Positions 1 through 8,805 of a stretch of DNA of 64,000 nt are shown one piece after another (the first letter of the stretch is position 1; the number at the start of each line of letters is the position of its first letter). The notes under the pieces were generated by a model. It saw only the letters and a program-made list of their open reading frames with translations. It was not told where the DNA came from and did not search any database. This DNA comes from G963663525 sp963663525 (GTDB lineage: Bacteria; Myxococcota_A; SURF-8; G963663525), in the NCBI GenBank assembly GCA_963663525.2, contig CAXXHC010000001.1, positions 992,001-1,056,000 on the forward strand, written 5' to 3'. Both the position numbers and the translations under genes were made by a program.

Positions 1-91
1 ATGGCCTTTTCGGTTTTCTAAAAAAATAACAAATGCCGTCCCCATGTTCAGGGTATCATGCAGGGATGTATCACCATCGGTTCGGGCGCGG

Positions 92-1300
92 ATGATGACG
101 TATTTGAGGCCACTTTTTCACAATCATTTATATATTTTAATCGTTTGGATTTTCGGGCTGTGCCTCGGTTTTCCCGTGTCAGCCCATGGCGCTGTCGAAG
201 ATTCAGAGGACAGAATACTCGAAAAAAACCTTTACTACGACGCCCTCGCCGAAGCGCGCCGGGGAGAAATCGAAGCCGCAAAAGACTCGCTGAGAGAGTT
301 GATGCGCCGTTTCCCCGAAGGGTCGTTCGTCGATGACGCCGCCTTCGAAATCTGCCGCATCACCGATCAGACCGAACAGCGATACCTTCAAGCCGTCCCG
401 CTGTACGAGAAATTCCTCAAGCAATTCGCCCGTTCGCGGCTTTCACGAAAAGCCCGCTACCGCCTCAAAGAACTGCAAGTCGCCCTGAAGACCGGCGAAA
501 AGCCGTTCAAGATTTTCGAGTCCATCCTGGAATCGGGCTTCGACAAGGAAAACCTCCCGCCGCGAATCCTGCAAATGCAGCAATTGTTGAAGGATTACCC
601 GGACTTTTCGCTCAAAGACCGCGCCATGAAGTGGATCGCCGGAGCCCACGCCCGCCTCGGCGACCTGGACGAGGCCATCGCCTCGCTTGAGACCATGCGC
701 GACGTCTACGGCCTCGATTCCCGCCAGGGTCGCGAAGCACGCTTGAAGGAAGCTGAACTATGGATGGAGCTGGGGCAGGTTGCCAATGCCCGCAACCACT
801 TCAAAGCCTTGGCTTCCACCGAAGGCTACGGCAAGGACGTGGCGCTCAAGCGCCTCGACGACATCGAAGAAAGCACGTTGCGCAAGGTGCTGTACTGGAT
901 TGGCTGGGGGTTTTTGGTTGTGGTCGCTGCGTTGGCGTTTTTCGTGTTTCGACGCCAGGGCGCGAACCTTTTGCGCGCCGGATGGCCTCCCCCGCTGGAT
1001 CTGCTGTTCGTGCTGCCCTTCGTGGCGGGAGCCGGGATCTACGTGTCGGGAAAATCCATTTTTATCTGGACGACGGTCCTGGGCTTCGGCCTTTCGTCCG
1101 TTGTGCTCGTCTGGATCAACGCAGCCGTGTGGAAGGCCGGTTTCAAGTCGATGAAACAGGTCTTCGTCTATCTCCCTCTCTATATTCTCGTCTGCTTTTT
1201 CGTGCTGTATATCGTCGGTACGCACGCGGAGATCATCGACCAGCTCATTTACGACGCGGAGTTCGTCCTTCCCGACATGTGGGACATGCTGTTCCGCTGA
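92..1300 (+). CDS. TPR-containing membrane protein
   Basis: An N-terminal signal-like segment (LYILIVWIFGLCLGFP, ending near AHG) is followed by about 220 residues of helical TPR-like repeats in which EAxxxLxxLxxxYP-type units recur (for example around RRGEIEAAKDSLRELMRRFP). Four hydrophobic segments near the C-terminus (starting YWIGWGFLVVV, LLFVLPFVAGAG, WTTVLGFGLSSVV and VFVYLPLYILV) are predicted membrane helices. The layout suggests an exported repeat domain anchored in the inner membrane, resembling BamD/YbgF-like repeat proteins, but no specific function is recognised. The ATGATG at 92-97 gives the best signal peptide. The frame is open upstream to 44 and no strong ribosome binding site decides the start. 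The neighbouring genes are convergent. Confidence 0.75.
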   Translation: MMTYLRPLFHNHLYILIVWIFGLCLGFPVSAHGAVEDSEDRILEKNLYYDALAEARRGEIEAAKDSLRELMRRFPEGSFVDDAAFEICRITDQTEQRYLQAVPLYEKFLKQFARSRLSRKARYRLKELQVALKTGEKPFKIFESILESGFDKENLPPRILQMQQLLKDYPDFSLKDRAMKWIAGAHARLGDLDEAIASLETMRDVYGLDSRQGREARLKEAELWMELGQVANARNHFKALASTEGYGKDVALKRLDDIEESTLRKVLYWIGWGFLVVVAALAFFVFRRQGANLLRAGWPPPLDLLFVLPFVAGAGIYVSGKSIFIWTTVLGFGLSSVVLVWINAAVWKAGFKSMKQVFVYLPLYILVCFFVLYIVGTHAEIIDQLIYDAEFVLPDMWDMLFR

Positions 1301-1304
1301 AAAT

Positions 1305-1961
1305 TCATGAGTTTTGTTCCTCGCGCATTTTCTGGTGGCGGGCGCGCATCTCGTCTCTTTTCTGGCCTTCCAGAATGGTGTAGGTCACGTCGTCCAGGTC
1401 GATACCCATTTCTTCGACGGCCTGCAGCGCGCCTTTCATGCTCTCGAAAAGGTCTTCCGCCTCATGCTCTTCGCCGACGAGGCGGATGGTTTTCCGGACC
1501 CGATCGTTGGCTTCGCGGATCTGCTTGAACACCGAGACGGAAAGCAGATGCTGAAAACGCAGAGCCACCAGTTCGCGCTTTTTGTACATTTCCAGGTAGC
1601 GATCCCGACTCAGTTCGAGAACGATCACGTTTTCCAGCGCCCGGCAGGTGGCCGAGCGGGGCTGGCCGTCGAGCAGCGACACCTGTCCCAGCACCGAACC
1701 CGGCCCGACCGTCGCAAGCAGAATGTCTCCGCCGCCTTCCAATTCCTTCAAGACCTGGACGCGACCGAAAAGCACGAAAAAGCAGGTGGCGCCTTCCGAC
1801 CCCTGGCGCACGATCGTCCGCCCGGCCTTGTAGCGGGATTCCTGCATGTTCGTGGCCAGTACCCGAAGTTCTTTTTCGGGAAAACGAGCCAACACCGGGA
1901 ATTTCCGAAGCAATTCCACGTGATGCGCCATGCGTTCTTCGTCGATTGCCTGTGTTGCCAT
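1305..1961 (-). CDS. Cyclic-nucleotide-binding domain protein
   Basis: A single cNMP-binding (CAP_ED) beta-barrel fills the first ~135 residues. Its phosphate-binding cassette reads GQVSLLDGQPRSATCRA, close to the family pattern GExxLxxxxxRxA, although the usual Glu is Gln. The remaining ~80 residues are charged and helical (EEHEAEDLFESMKGALQ) with no HTH seen, so a sensor or adaptor role is more likely than CRP-like transcription control. The start MATQAIDEE is chosen because GAGG lies upstream and it leaves a 44-nt gap to the preceding cNMP gene. The frame is open further upstream inside that gene. The two genes probably form an operon. Confidence 0.82.
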   Translation of the reverse strand: MATQAIDEERMAHHVELLRKFPVLARFPEKELRVLATNMQESRYKAGRTIVRQGSEGATCFFVLFGRVQVLKELEGGGDILLATVGPGSVLGQVSLLDGQPRSATCRALENVIVLELSRDRYLEMYKKRELVALRFQHLLSVSVFKQIREANDRVRKTIRLVGEEHEAEDLFESMKGALQAVEEMGIDLDDVTYTILEGQKRDEMRARHQKMREEQNS

Positions 1962-2005
1962 GCGGGGCCTCGATTCGCTCTCTTCGCGTGGCCGATTTCG
2001 TCGGC

Positions 2006-2554
2006 TTATTTGCGAAACAGTTTCATCACCTTGTGTACGGCCTGACTCACCGCCGAGCGGTCCATGCCGTTTCGGATTTCGGGCTCGTACAGCGTTTCGG
2101 GATGTCTCAGGTAGTGTTCGACCTGGCGGTCCACCTCGCGCAGGCGCTCGCACCCGGCCAGCGTGATGGACCACAGAAGCTTGAAGGCCGCCGGGTCGAG
2201 CTTGGCGATCAAGCCATTGAAATCCTTACGGGAAAGCTTGTAGACTAGGCCCTTGGTTTCGGCGACGAGGGTCGCCGAGCGCTCGCCGTTGTCGATCAGC
2301 GCCATCTCGCCGATGACCTCGCCTTCACCCAACCGGGCAAGCGTTACCGCCACGCCTTTTTCGGTTTCGCGCATCACCTTGATGACGCCCTCGCCGATGA
2401 GGAACATCGCGTCGCCTTTCTTCCCCTCGTAGGCCAGCACCTCGCCGGTATCGAAGCGAATGCGGTTGAAAAGACGCATTACGGTGTGGATTTCTTCCTT
2501 GGAAAAATCCTTGAACAGCCGAAGCCCGGACAGGAACGAAAACAGGTCCGCCAT
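2006..2554 (-). CDS. Cyclic-nucleotide-binding domain protein
   Basis: The cNMP-binding fold covers residues ~10-125. The cassette GEMALIDNGERSATLVA matches the family signature well, including the Glu and Arg that contact the ribose and phosphate. A short helical tail follows (CERLREVDRQVEHYLRHPETL) without a recognisable DNA-binding or enzymatic domain. It lies 44 nt upstream of a second cNMP-binding gene on the same strand, and tandem sensors of this kind often act in signalling in deltaproteobacteria-like genomes. MADLFSFL at 2554 is the likely start; an in-frame ATG ten codons upstream (2584) is the alternative. Confidence 0.82.
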   Translation of the reverse strand: MADLFSFLSGLRLFKDFSKEEIHTVMRLFNRIRFDTGEVLAYEGKKGDAMFLIGEGVIKVMRETEKGVAVTLARLGEGEVIGEMALIDNGERSATLVAETKGLVYKLSRKDFNGLIAKLDPAAFKLLWSITLAGCERLREVDRQVEHYLRHPETLYEPEIRNGMDRSAVSQAVHKVMKLFRK

Positions 2555-3036
2555 GGCACGATCCCGAGGTTTGATGGATAACATTGAGTTTCAGTTTATC
2601 CGATTTTCACCATGCAGGCCAGCCTTTTTCGAAAGCGGACGCCTTGGAAACGCTCCTTTCGCAAACGTGCAAATTGATGAAAATTCGTGCAGATTCGCAA
2701 ACACGAGCGTTGCGAGAAAAAACCAAACGGATCTTGACTTTTCGGTCGAGAAACGGCGTTTTTGTTAAGTTGCTTTACACTTTTTACGAGGCACCCTCGA
2801 CTCGTTGCGAGAAAACCGGGGAGGATTTTGCACGGTTTGGCGTGAGTTTTCGCGAATTTTTCGGCATGGATTCAACATGACGTGCGTTTGCGTAAAAATG
2901 CACGAGTTTGCAGTATCTTCAGTAGATTTTCTGAGGGGAGAGGGTGGGTGGAGCTTCGAAGAAATTCCTGATGGAGTCTCCTGACCTGCTCCTGATGTTC
3001 ATGCTGTATCGAATCGGGAGAGCCGAGAAAATGTAT

Positions 3037-3060
3037 GGTTCAAGTCGGGAGACTTGAACC
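3037..3060. repeat. Perfect 10-bp inverted repeat (hairpin)
   Basis: GGTTCAAGTC (3037-3046) and its exact complement GACTTGAACC (3051-3060) flank the tetraloop GGGA. No U-run follows on either strand, so a simple intrinsic terminator is unlikely. The left arm resembles a tRNA T-arm, but no tRNA can be folded around it. Confidence 0.7.
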
Positions 3061-3168
3061 AACGAAGGGATTCGTAACGCAGTTTTCCGATCTTGTGCTT
3101 TCGCTACGAAATCTTTCCCGATACCTTTTCTTTAACTCAATCGATTTTACCCAAATTCTTCTCGTTTC

Positions 3169-3406
3169 CTAGGTGGTGTCGTCATATGTTATATAACCAA
3201 GCAGTAAGCTTATGTTTTTATTGATATTTTACAAATCCAAAGTGTGCCATAGTCTCACGGACCGTCAGGTCCGGAAGGCTGTGCAATCCACGAAGACACA
3301 GCCTTCCTCGCTCCGCGAGTAAGACTATGGCACACTAGTTCCGACGATTTTTCATAGTTTTGATGAGTTTTGCACGACTTAAATAACCCGTGACGACACT
3401 ACCTAG
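3169..3406. mobile_element. 238-bp MITE with IS427-type ends
   Basis: The ends CTAGGTGGTGTCGTCA (3169-3184) and TGACGACACTACCTAG (3391-3406) are inverted repeats matching at 15 of 16 positions. They match the ends of the IS5/IS427-type insertion sequence near the right of this window (TAGATAGTGTCGTCA) at all but one or two bases. Inside lies a second nested palindrome: AGTGTGCCATAGTCT (3241-3255) pairs exactly with 3322-3336, and GGAAGGCTGTG (3273-3283) with 3297-3307. No coding capacity is present. It is best read as a non-autonomous relative of such an element. Confidence 0.8.
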
Positions 3407-3857
3407 ATAAAGAATTTTGGCCTTGTTTTTTTTAAAATCCTGATCTATTGTCGAAATACAAAAATAGCCGATAGTACATGTGCATTTTTGAGCGTTAGAG
3501 TGTATTTTTTAGGAATTATTAAAAAGTCTTCTTCCGCGGTCGCGCGCAAGCGCGCATTGCGGAAAAGAACTCTGTACGAAGGCGCTTTACCTCGATGTTA
3601 CGCTATGTGGAATGAATGGTTGGCGTGTTGCTTTGAAAGGTTCGATTTGGCTCCGAGCCATGGTGAAAAGAGAAAGAATGGTGTTTGCGCTTCCGGAGAA
3701 TCATTGTTTTCGTTTGCTGTCTTTCATTTTCGAAGATCCTTTGAGCGCCGTTTACGGTTGTTTTTGATCATCCGGATACAAGGCTCCCGTCTTCTTCGTG
3801 AAGCCTTTCCATAGGCTCACCACGCAGGGAGTTCGGCCAACAACTTTTCACGTCAAC

Positions 3858-5141
3858 TCAGACGGGCGGTGAAGCACCTATTTTTTCTTGAGTTCTTGTC
3901 GCCTGTCCGAGATCGTTTCTGCTTGGCGTATGATCCGCCATGTTTTGCGCACCGCCAGGGTCTTCCTGCCGACCATGAAAGGCTGTCACAAGCTTCAGGC
4001 GTCCCTTTCTACACACCGGACACAAGAGCGGATCGTGTCCGGTGAGCGCCATGTAGCGTTCGTCCCAGCTCATCTCGTCGTATCGCTCGATGGGGGCAGG
4101 CTCCAGAGCGCCCAGCAGTTTGCGGCAGCGCTTGATATTGCTTGCCCGAAAACGGTTGGCGTACAAGCCATAATACCGGATGCGAGTAAAACCTTTGGAA
4201 AGAACGTGCATCAGAAAACGCCTGATAAACTCCGTTGCCGAGAGCGTCATCACGCGCTTTTCCCCTTCCTTTTTATAGTCCTTGTAACGAAAGGAAACCT
4301 TGCCATCTTTCATTCCGATCAAGCGGTGATCGGAGATGGCGCTACGATGGGTGTAGCGGGACAGGTAGTTGAGCATCGTCTCCGGCCCGCCGAAGGGCGC
4401 CTTGGCGTAGACATGCCACTTCATCCCACGGTGCTTTTTGATGAACCTGTCGAACTTTTTCGGATCGGCGAGTTTTTCGGACTTTCCGGTAAAGCGCAGC
4501 TTGCCCGTTTCATAGGCCTTTTTGAGAGACTCCAGAAACAATCGCCTGAAGAGGCTTTTCAGAACATTCACGTGCAGGAAAAAATCTTCGCGGCAACTCA
4601 CCCAGCGTTTGGAGTCGGAAGAAATCCCTCCTCCGGGGACGATCATGTGGATGTGGGGGTGATGCAACAATGTGCTTCCCCAGGTATGCAGTACGCTGGT
4701 GAAGCCGATGTTCGCGCCCAGATGTTTGGGATCCTTGGCGATGGTGAGCATGGTTTTTGCCGAGGTCTTGAAGAGGATGTCGTAGATCACGCGCCGGTTG
4801 ACCAGCGCCAGGTCTTCGATCTGTTTCGGGATGGTGAAGACAACGTGAAAGTACTGCACGGGCAAGAGTTCGTCTCTTCGCTTTGCCAGCCACTTTGCCT
4901 TGGCCAGTGCGCCGCATCTGGGGCAGGCGCGATTGCCGCACGAGTTGTAGCCTTTCGTTTCATGTCCACAATGGTCGCAGCGCCTGCGCTCGCAGTGTCC
5001 GCCCATTTCAGGTGTGCGACAGGCCATGATGTCGTGCGCAGCCTTGATCTGTGTAGGCGATAAGAGATCGCCGTACTCGTCGAGAAATTCATCCCACTTC
5101 TCCCGGAGAACGTCAGCCGTTATGGTTTTATCATTACTCAT
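3858..5141 (-). CDS. IS91-family transposase (HUH/Y2)
   Basis: Rolling-circle-type transposase of about 427 residues. The N-terminal zinc-binding region contains CERRRCDHCGH and GNRACPRCGALAKAKW. The HUH metal-binding motif is HPHIHMIVPGGG. The catalytic region carries NYLSRYTHRSAIS, which matches the IS91 signature YxxRYTHR. A late CPVC motif and a basic tail end the protein. Such enzymes nick single-stranded DNA through tyrosine. The start at 5141 follows a GGAGG ribosome binding site and overlaps the upstream recombinase stop as ATGAGTAA. An in-frame start 17 codons earlier is less likely. Confidence 0.92.
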   Translation of the reverse strand: MSNDKTITADVLREKWDEFLDEYGDLLSPTQIKAAHDIMACRTPEMGGHCERRRCDHCGHETKGYNSCGNRACPRCGALAKAKWLAKRRDELLPVQYFHVVFTIPKQIEDLALVNRRVIYDILFKTSAKTMLTIAKDPKHLGANIGFTSVLHTWGSTLLHHPHIHMIVPGGGISSDSKRWVSCREDFFLHVNVLKSLFRRLFLESLKKAYETGKLRFTGKSEKLADPKKFDRFIKKHRGMKWHVYAKAPFGGPETMLNYLSRYTHRSAISDHRLIGMKDGKVSFRYKDYKKEGEKRVMTLSATEFIRRFLMHVLSKGFTRIRYYGLYANRFRASNIKRCRKLLGALEPAPIERYDEMSWDERYMALTGHDPLLCPVCRKGRLKLVTAFHGRQEDPGGAQNMADHTPSRNDLGQATRTQEKIGASPPV

Positions 5142-6012
5142 GATTTGCCTCCGATCCCGGCAGAAGGTCGAAGGGGCTTCGCATCCCGGCAATGCGTGCA
5201 GTGGCGATGTGGGTGTAGATGGTCGTGGTGGAGAAGGAGGCGTGCCCCATAAGCACCTGGATTGTGCGTAGATCGACGCCGTTCTCCAGCATATGGGTAG
5301 CGAAGCTATGGCGAAAACTGTGCGGCGTCACGTTCTTTTCGAGGCCTGATTGGACACGCACGTTTTTGCAGGCGGTCTGGATGGAAGCGGTCGTGATGTG
5401 GCTCCCCGGCTTTCTTCCCGGAAACACCCAGGGATCCGTTCGCTTCACCTGGACGTTTGCAGGTTTGCACGTTCTCCAGTACTCGCGTAAGATAAGCAGC
5501 AGTTTTGGGGACAGCACTGTGTAGCGGTCCTTGTTCATCTTCCCCTGGTTTACTCGGATGACCATTCTCTGACTGTCGATGTCACTGACCCGCAGATTGG
5601 CCGCCTCCGAGACGCGTAGACCGGAGGCGTACATGATTTGGAAAATCGTCCGGTATTTGAAGCTTTTCGCGGCGTCGAAAAAGCGGACGACTTCCGAAGG
5701 CGCAAGCACCACGGGAAGCGTTTTGGGCTCCCTGGCCGCTGGAATAGCGGCCAGCGGCCAGGGTCGGTCCATGACGTTGAGGAAGAAAAATCGGAAAGCG
5801 CGGGCGTAAGAATTGACGCTTCCCGGAGCGAGTCTGCGTTTATCATGCAGATAAAGCAGGTAGTCGCGGATCTCCTCCAGGCCGATTCGTCCCAACGACT
5901 TGCCGACGTGCTGCTCGAGTTTTTTCAGCCTGCGCAGATAGTCATCTTGCGTGGAGGTAGAAAGATTTCTCAATTTCATCTGCCGCACCATTCGTTGACG
6001 TGCGCTTCTCAT
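5134..6012 (-). CDS. Tyrosine recombinase (phage integrase family), intact
   Basis: A SAM-like N-terminal DNA-binding domain (KLRNLSTSTQDDYLRRLKKL) precedes the catalytic domain. All catalytic residues can be seen: Arg in ASGLRVSEAANL, His-x-x-Arg in TPHSFRHSFATHML, His in LMGHASFSTTTIY and the nucleophile Tyr in IYTHIA. The start ATG at 6012 has a near-perfect AAAGGAGGT site and overlaps the preceding recombinase stop as ATGA. Its own stop overlaps the IS91 transposase start. It probably acts with the transposase in the same mobile unit. Length (~292 aa) is normal for XerC-like recombinases. Confidence 0.9.
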   Translation of the reverse strand: MRSARQRMVRQMKLRNLSTSTQDDYLRRLKKLEQHVGKSLGRIGLEEIRDYLLYLHDKRRLAPGSVNSYARAFRFFFLNVMDRPWPLAAIPAAREPKTLPVVLAPSEVVRFFDAAKSFKYRTIFQIMYASGLRVSEAANLRVSDIDSQRMVIRVNQGKMNKDRYTVLSPKLLLILREYWRTCKPANVQVKRTDPWVFPGRKPGSHITTASIQTACKNVRVQSGLEKNVTPHSFRHSFATHMLENGVDLRTIQVLMGHASFSTTTIYTHIATARIAGMRSPFDLLPGSEANHE

Positions 6013-6851
6013 ATCCGACCTCCTTTCACGGCTTCGCATGCATGGAAAGATGTCGCCTTCTTCCGGGTGATGAAACTCGCCGGGGCGGGACGGATGGAGG
6101 TGCAACGCAAGATGTGCCTGACCTCGCGCGGGTTATCTGCTTGCGTCAGACGATGCATAAAGAAGGAATAACGCAGTGTCTTCTCGATCGTCGTATAATC
6201 GAAACCGCCATCGATTGCAGCTTGCCTGATCGCCTTTTGCATGGGACCGGGAGTCAGTGGATTTCCATCGTGATCGCGTGTAAAAAGTAGATCCGTCCGG
6301 GGTCGGGTGTCGCGCCACCACCGGCGCAGAGTATCGAGTGTCTCCGGGTGAAGCGGAATGAATTGGGGCCACGCACTGTTTGTAGATTCCAGACGGATCA
6401 GCATCCTTTTGCCGTCGATGTCTCCTGTCCGCAGGCGACAGGTCTCGCCTATGCGCAAACCGCCGCCGAACGTTACGGTCAAAACCGTTTTGTGAAGCTC
6501 TGAAGTAACGCCATCAAGCAGTCGGTTCAGATTGCCCAGAGAGAGAGGATCGGGAATCGGCCCTGGCTTCCCGGGAGAAAGAAAGCAGGCCGCAACCTGA
6601 GGGCGATCCAGCGTCACGAAATAGAGAAACTTAAGCGCCATCAGCGCTTGGTGACGGAAACTGACCAGTCTCTTTTCCGATCTTGCCAGGTGCTTGATCC
6701 AGGCCTCGATTTCAGCCGAGCCCAGTTGCTCCGGCGAGCGCTTGAAATGTCGGACATACGATTCGGCGCGGTTTAGATACTGCCTGCGCGTGATGGGGCG
6801 CAGTCCGTAGCGTAAAAGATCGGCGCTCATTCTTTCCTTGAGATGTCCCAT
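6009..6851 (-). CDS. Tyrosine recombinase-like protein, catalytically degenerate
   Basis: The fold is recognisable: an N-terminal core-binding domain (LRYGLRPITRRQYLNRAESY), the first catalytic Arg region (GGGLRIGETCRLRTGDI) and the region equivalent to HxLRHSF. There, however, the sequence is EKTLRYSFFMHRL, so the first His is Lys and the second is Tyr. The later LGH...Y segment reads ILRCTSIRPAPASF, losing both the His and the nucleophile Tyr. It is therefore predicted unable to cleave DNA. GGAGG precedes the ATG at 6851, and the 3' end overlaps the intact recombinase by 4 nt, so the gene is maintained as a translated partner rather than decayed by stops. Confidence 0.8.
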   Translation of the reverse strand: MGHLKERMSADLLRYGLRPITRRQYLNRAESYVRHFKRSPEQLGSAEIEAWIKHLARSEKRLVSFRHQALMALKFLYFVTLDRPQVAACFLSPGKPGPIPDPLSLGNLNRLLDGVTSELHKTVLTVTFGGGLRIGETCRLRTGDIDGKRMLIRLESTNSAWPQFIPLHPETLDTLRRWWRDTRPRTDLLFTRDHDGNPLTPGPMQKAIRQAAIDGGFDYTTIEKTLRYSFFMHRLTQADNPREVRHILRCTSIRPAPASFITRKKATSFHACEAVKGGRI

Positions 6852-7209
6852 GAGTTTCCTCCATGTGATGGACGTCGCCCGGAAATCGGACGACTGAGAT
6901 CACGAGGATGGAGGATTCATGGGATTTGAAGCAAGGTTAGCCGGGAAAGAACGGGGAGACGCCACAGACGCCAAGGGGCTTTACGATCATAAGGACAAAG
7001 GTGGGATCGAGCACGGCCTTACGGACCGGCAGGGACTAAAAACTGCCGCGAAGCGGCTTCGTACCTATCGAAAAGGCATGGATTCTATGCAACTGACTGA
7101 TTTCTTTGTATTTTTTTCTTGTCTTTCGGTTGAGGTAGTTTGTCAGGAAAAGATCCGTTTTAAGAGCAAATGGGAATAAAAATGTTGGAAACCTACATGG
7201 AATTTCACT
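6852..7209. other. Intergenic region upstream of DUF4407 gene
   Basis: About 360 bp. It contains the small palindrome GCCGCGAAGCGGC near 7038 and then turns AT-rich before the DUF4407 gene. An open frame at 6919-7179 has no recognisable domain. The non-coding end of the IS91-type unit is probably here, but no defining sequence was identified. Confidence 0.5.
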
Positions 7210-8805
7210 ATGAGAAATATTGATCGAATCAGATATCAGTCAGCTGGAGTGGATCTAGAGAAGATACAAGAATGTCCAGAAGATGAAAAAAGACTTCATC
7301 TTTCTGTCGGTACTCTCATTATCGTTACCTCCTGTTTTGCGTTCATGTCATTCGGATACATGATTTATACGGTAATTGAGAACATTTACAATGCACTCTC
7401 CGCACTCATCGTTGCTTGCTGTGCTGGTTTCCTATGGAGTCAAGCCATCTTTTCTATTGATCGATATCTGGTCAGTGGCATGTCAAAGACGATCGATAAA
7501 AAAAAGAAAGAAAAGCTTGCTCTTCCCAGGCTTTTATTGGCTTTTTTGATTTCCGTGCTTGTCAGTCATCCTCTTATTATCGGTATTATGAACAAGGAGA
7601 TTCTGGATGAAATAGACTTCAAAGAGTATCAAGAAAGTAAGGACTGCCAAAATTCATTCCAGCAGGAATTGGACAAACTAGTACTTGAAAATGAAACAAG
7701 ATCTACCGATCTTGAGAAGAAGGTGGGTCTTGATGCCTTGCGTTCGAAGATAAAGAAATTGCACGCAAGACATGACAAGTGCATTGAGAGTAGAGACTAT
7801 TTACAGGCCGAATATCAAGGGGAAATGGATGGCACGAAAGGATCGGGAGAAATTGGCTACGGTCCCAAAGCACTTAAGAAAGAAAAAGATTATCTCAACA
7901 AAAAAAGAGAATGCAAGGAAATCGGTATCAACCTGAAAAACTCCCTTGATCGTTATCCACTTCTTCTTGGCACGTTAGCAGATGATCGTAAAAAAGTCGA
8001 TAACGATATTGAAAATAGAAGAGAAGAAATTGTGGCAAAGAAAGAAAAGCGCCTACTGAAAATTCAAAATCAATCCCGCTCGCTGCTTGCCAGGCACAAG
8101 GTTCTTTGGAAAATGATATTTTCCGATTCTGCAGTCTTTTTCTTGTTCATGATGTTCTTTTTCGCTTTTTTGTTGATTGAAACAGCCCCTGTGCTTGGAA
8201 AACTGTTTATGTCGACGGGTATCTACGAGCTCAAGCTAAACTCACATTTGGAAATGAGCGAAAGAGAAAGAGTTTTAGACAGTATAGAAAATAGGAGTGC
8301 TATTCGAGAAGCCGAGTTGGAAGATGAAAGAAAACAAATCGCGCATGAAGAGGAGCAAAGCAGACTCAAGTTGGTTAAAGACTATATATCCGTTATTAAT
8401 GTTGGTACAGAAAAGGTTCTGAAAAAGACTAAAGAGGAATTGGACAGGAAAATTGCAGCCACTGATATGAGTTCCAACGTCGATACAGCGTATGAAAAAG
8501 TCAAAGAAACGTTGACGACTCTTGAAAGAAAAGTAGAAGGATTAAAATCAATTCGTTCGTGGAATTTTCAGAATACTTATAGTCAAGTTCAACAATCAGC
8601 ATCCAAACCTACTTCGACAGGACATTTGTTAGCCAAAATCATGCTTCCATCCATCATGTTGGCAATTACAATTACTGTTTACACTATAGTTTCACAAAAT
8701 AAAGGTTTATGGGAACGTGGTGTTACTATTAATTTGGAGTATGTATTAGCCTCCTCGCTATTTACTGTGGGTAAGCAGTTTCATCTGCGGCAGGTCGAAG
8801 TCTAG
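7210..8805 (+). pseudogene. DUF4407 membrane protein, 3' end split off by an ISL3-type IS
   Basis: Resembles the DUF4407 family: paired N-terminal membrane helices (TLIIVTSCFAFMSFGYMI; ALIVACCAGFLWSQAIFSIDRY), a third helix (LLLAFLISVLVSHPLIIGI), a long charged coiled coil, a helix near residue 310 (AVFFLFMMFFFAFLLIE), a second coiled coil and a helix near 485. The authentic sequence stops at codon 513 (8748). The last 18 codons are read from the inserted IS. Removing the IS and one 8-bp duplication rejoins the frame to 10269-10358 and restores a final hydrophobic helix and a basic tail. The truncated product may still insert in membranes. The gene is AT-rich and was followed by the LysM gene 22 bp after the restored stop. 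Confidence 0.82.
8741..8748. repeat. Target-site duplication of the ISL3-type IS
   Basis: ATGTATTA here is repeated exactly at 10261-10268, directly outside both IS ends. Eight-base duplications are typical of the ISL3 family. Confidence 0.88.

Larger units (their letters stand above)
2555..3857. other. Intergenic region with hairpin and MITE
   Basis: About 1.3 kb without a convincing gene. An open frame at 3488-3814 (108 codons) has atypical composition and no recognisable domain. The stretch holds a perfect hairpin (3037-3060) and a 238-bp MITE (3169-3406), listed separately. It separates the cNMP genes from the IS91-type unit and is more AT-rich than its surroundings. Confidence 0.6.
3858..6851 (-). 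mobile_element. IS91-type unit with two tyrosine recombinases
   Basis: Three minus-strand genes are translationally chained: recombinase 1 (6851-6009) overlaps recombinase 2 (6012-5134) by ATGA, and recombinase 2 overlaps the IS91-type HUH transposase (5141-3858) by ATGAGTAA. IS91-family elements are known to carry an upstream recombinase-like ORF overlapping the transposase, and two in a row is less usual. IS91 elements lack terminal inverted repeats, so the true ends (oriIS/terIS) cannot be fixed here. The given limits are the coding core only. Confidence 0.75.

Noticed and set aside
3001..3060. Possible group II intron domain V or tRNA T-arm around GAGCCG...GGTTC
   Set aside because: The stretch is too short for domain V and no reverse transcriptase or cloverleaf can be built around it.
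3488..3814. 108-codon open frame
   Set aside because: No domain, unusual composition, no ribosome binding site; it lies in a repeat-rich region next to the IS91 unit.
6919..7179. 86-codon open frame upstream of DUF4407
   Set aside because: No domain or ribosome binding site, and composition shifts in the middle.
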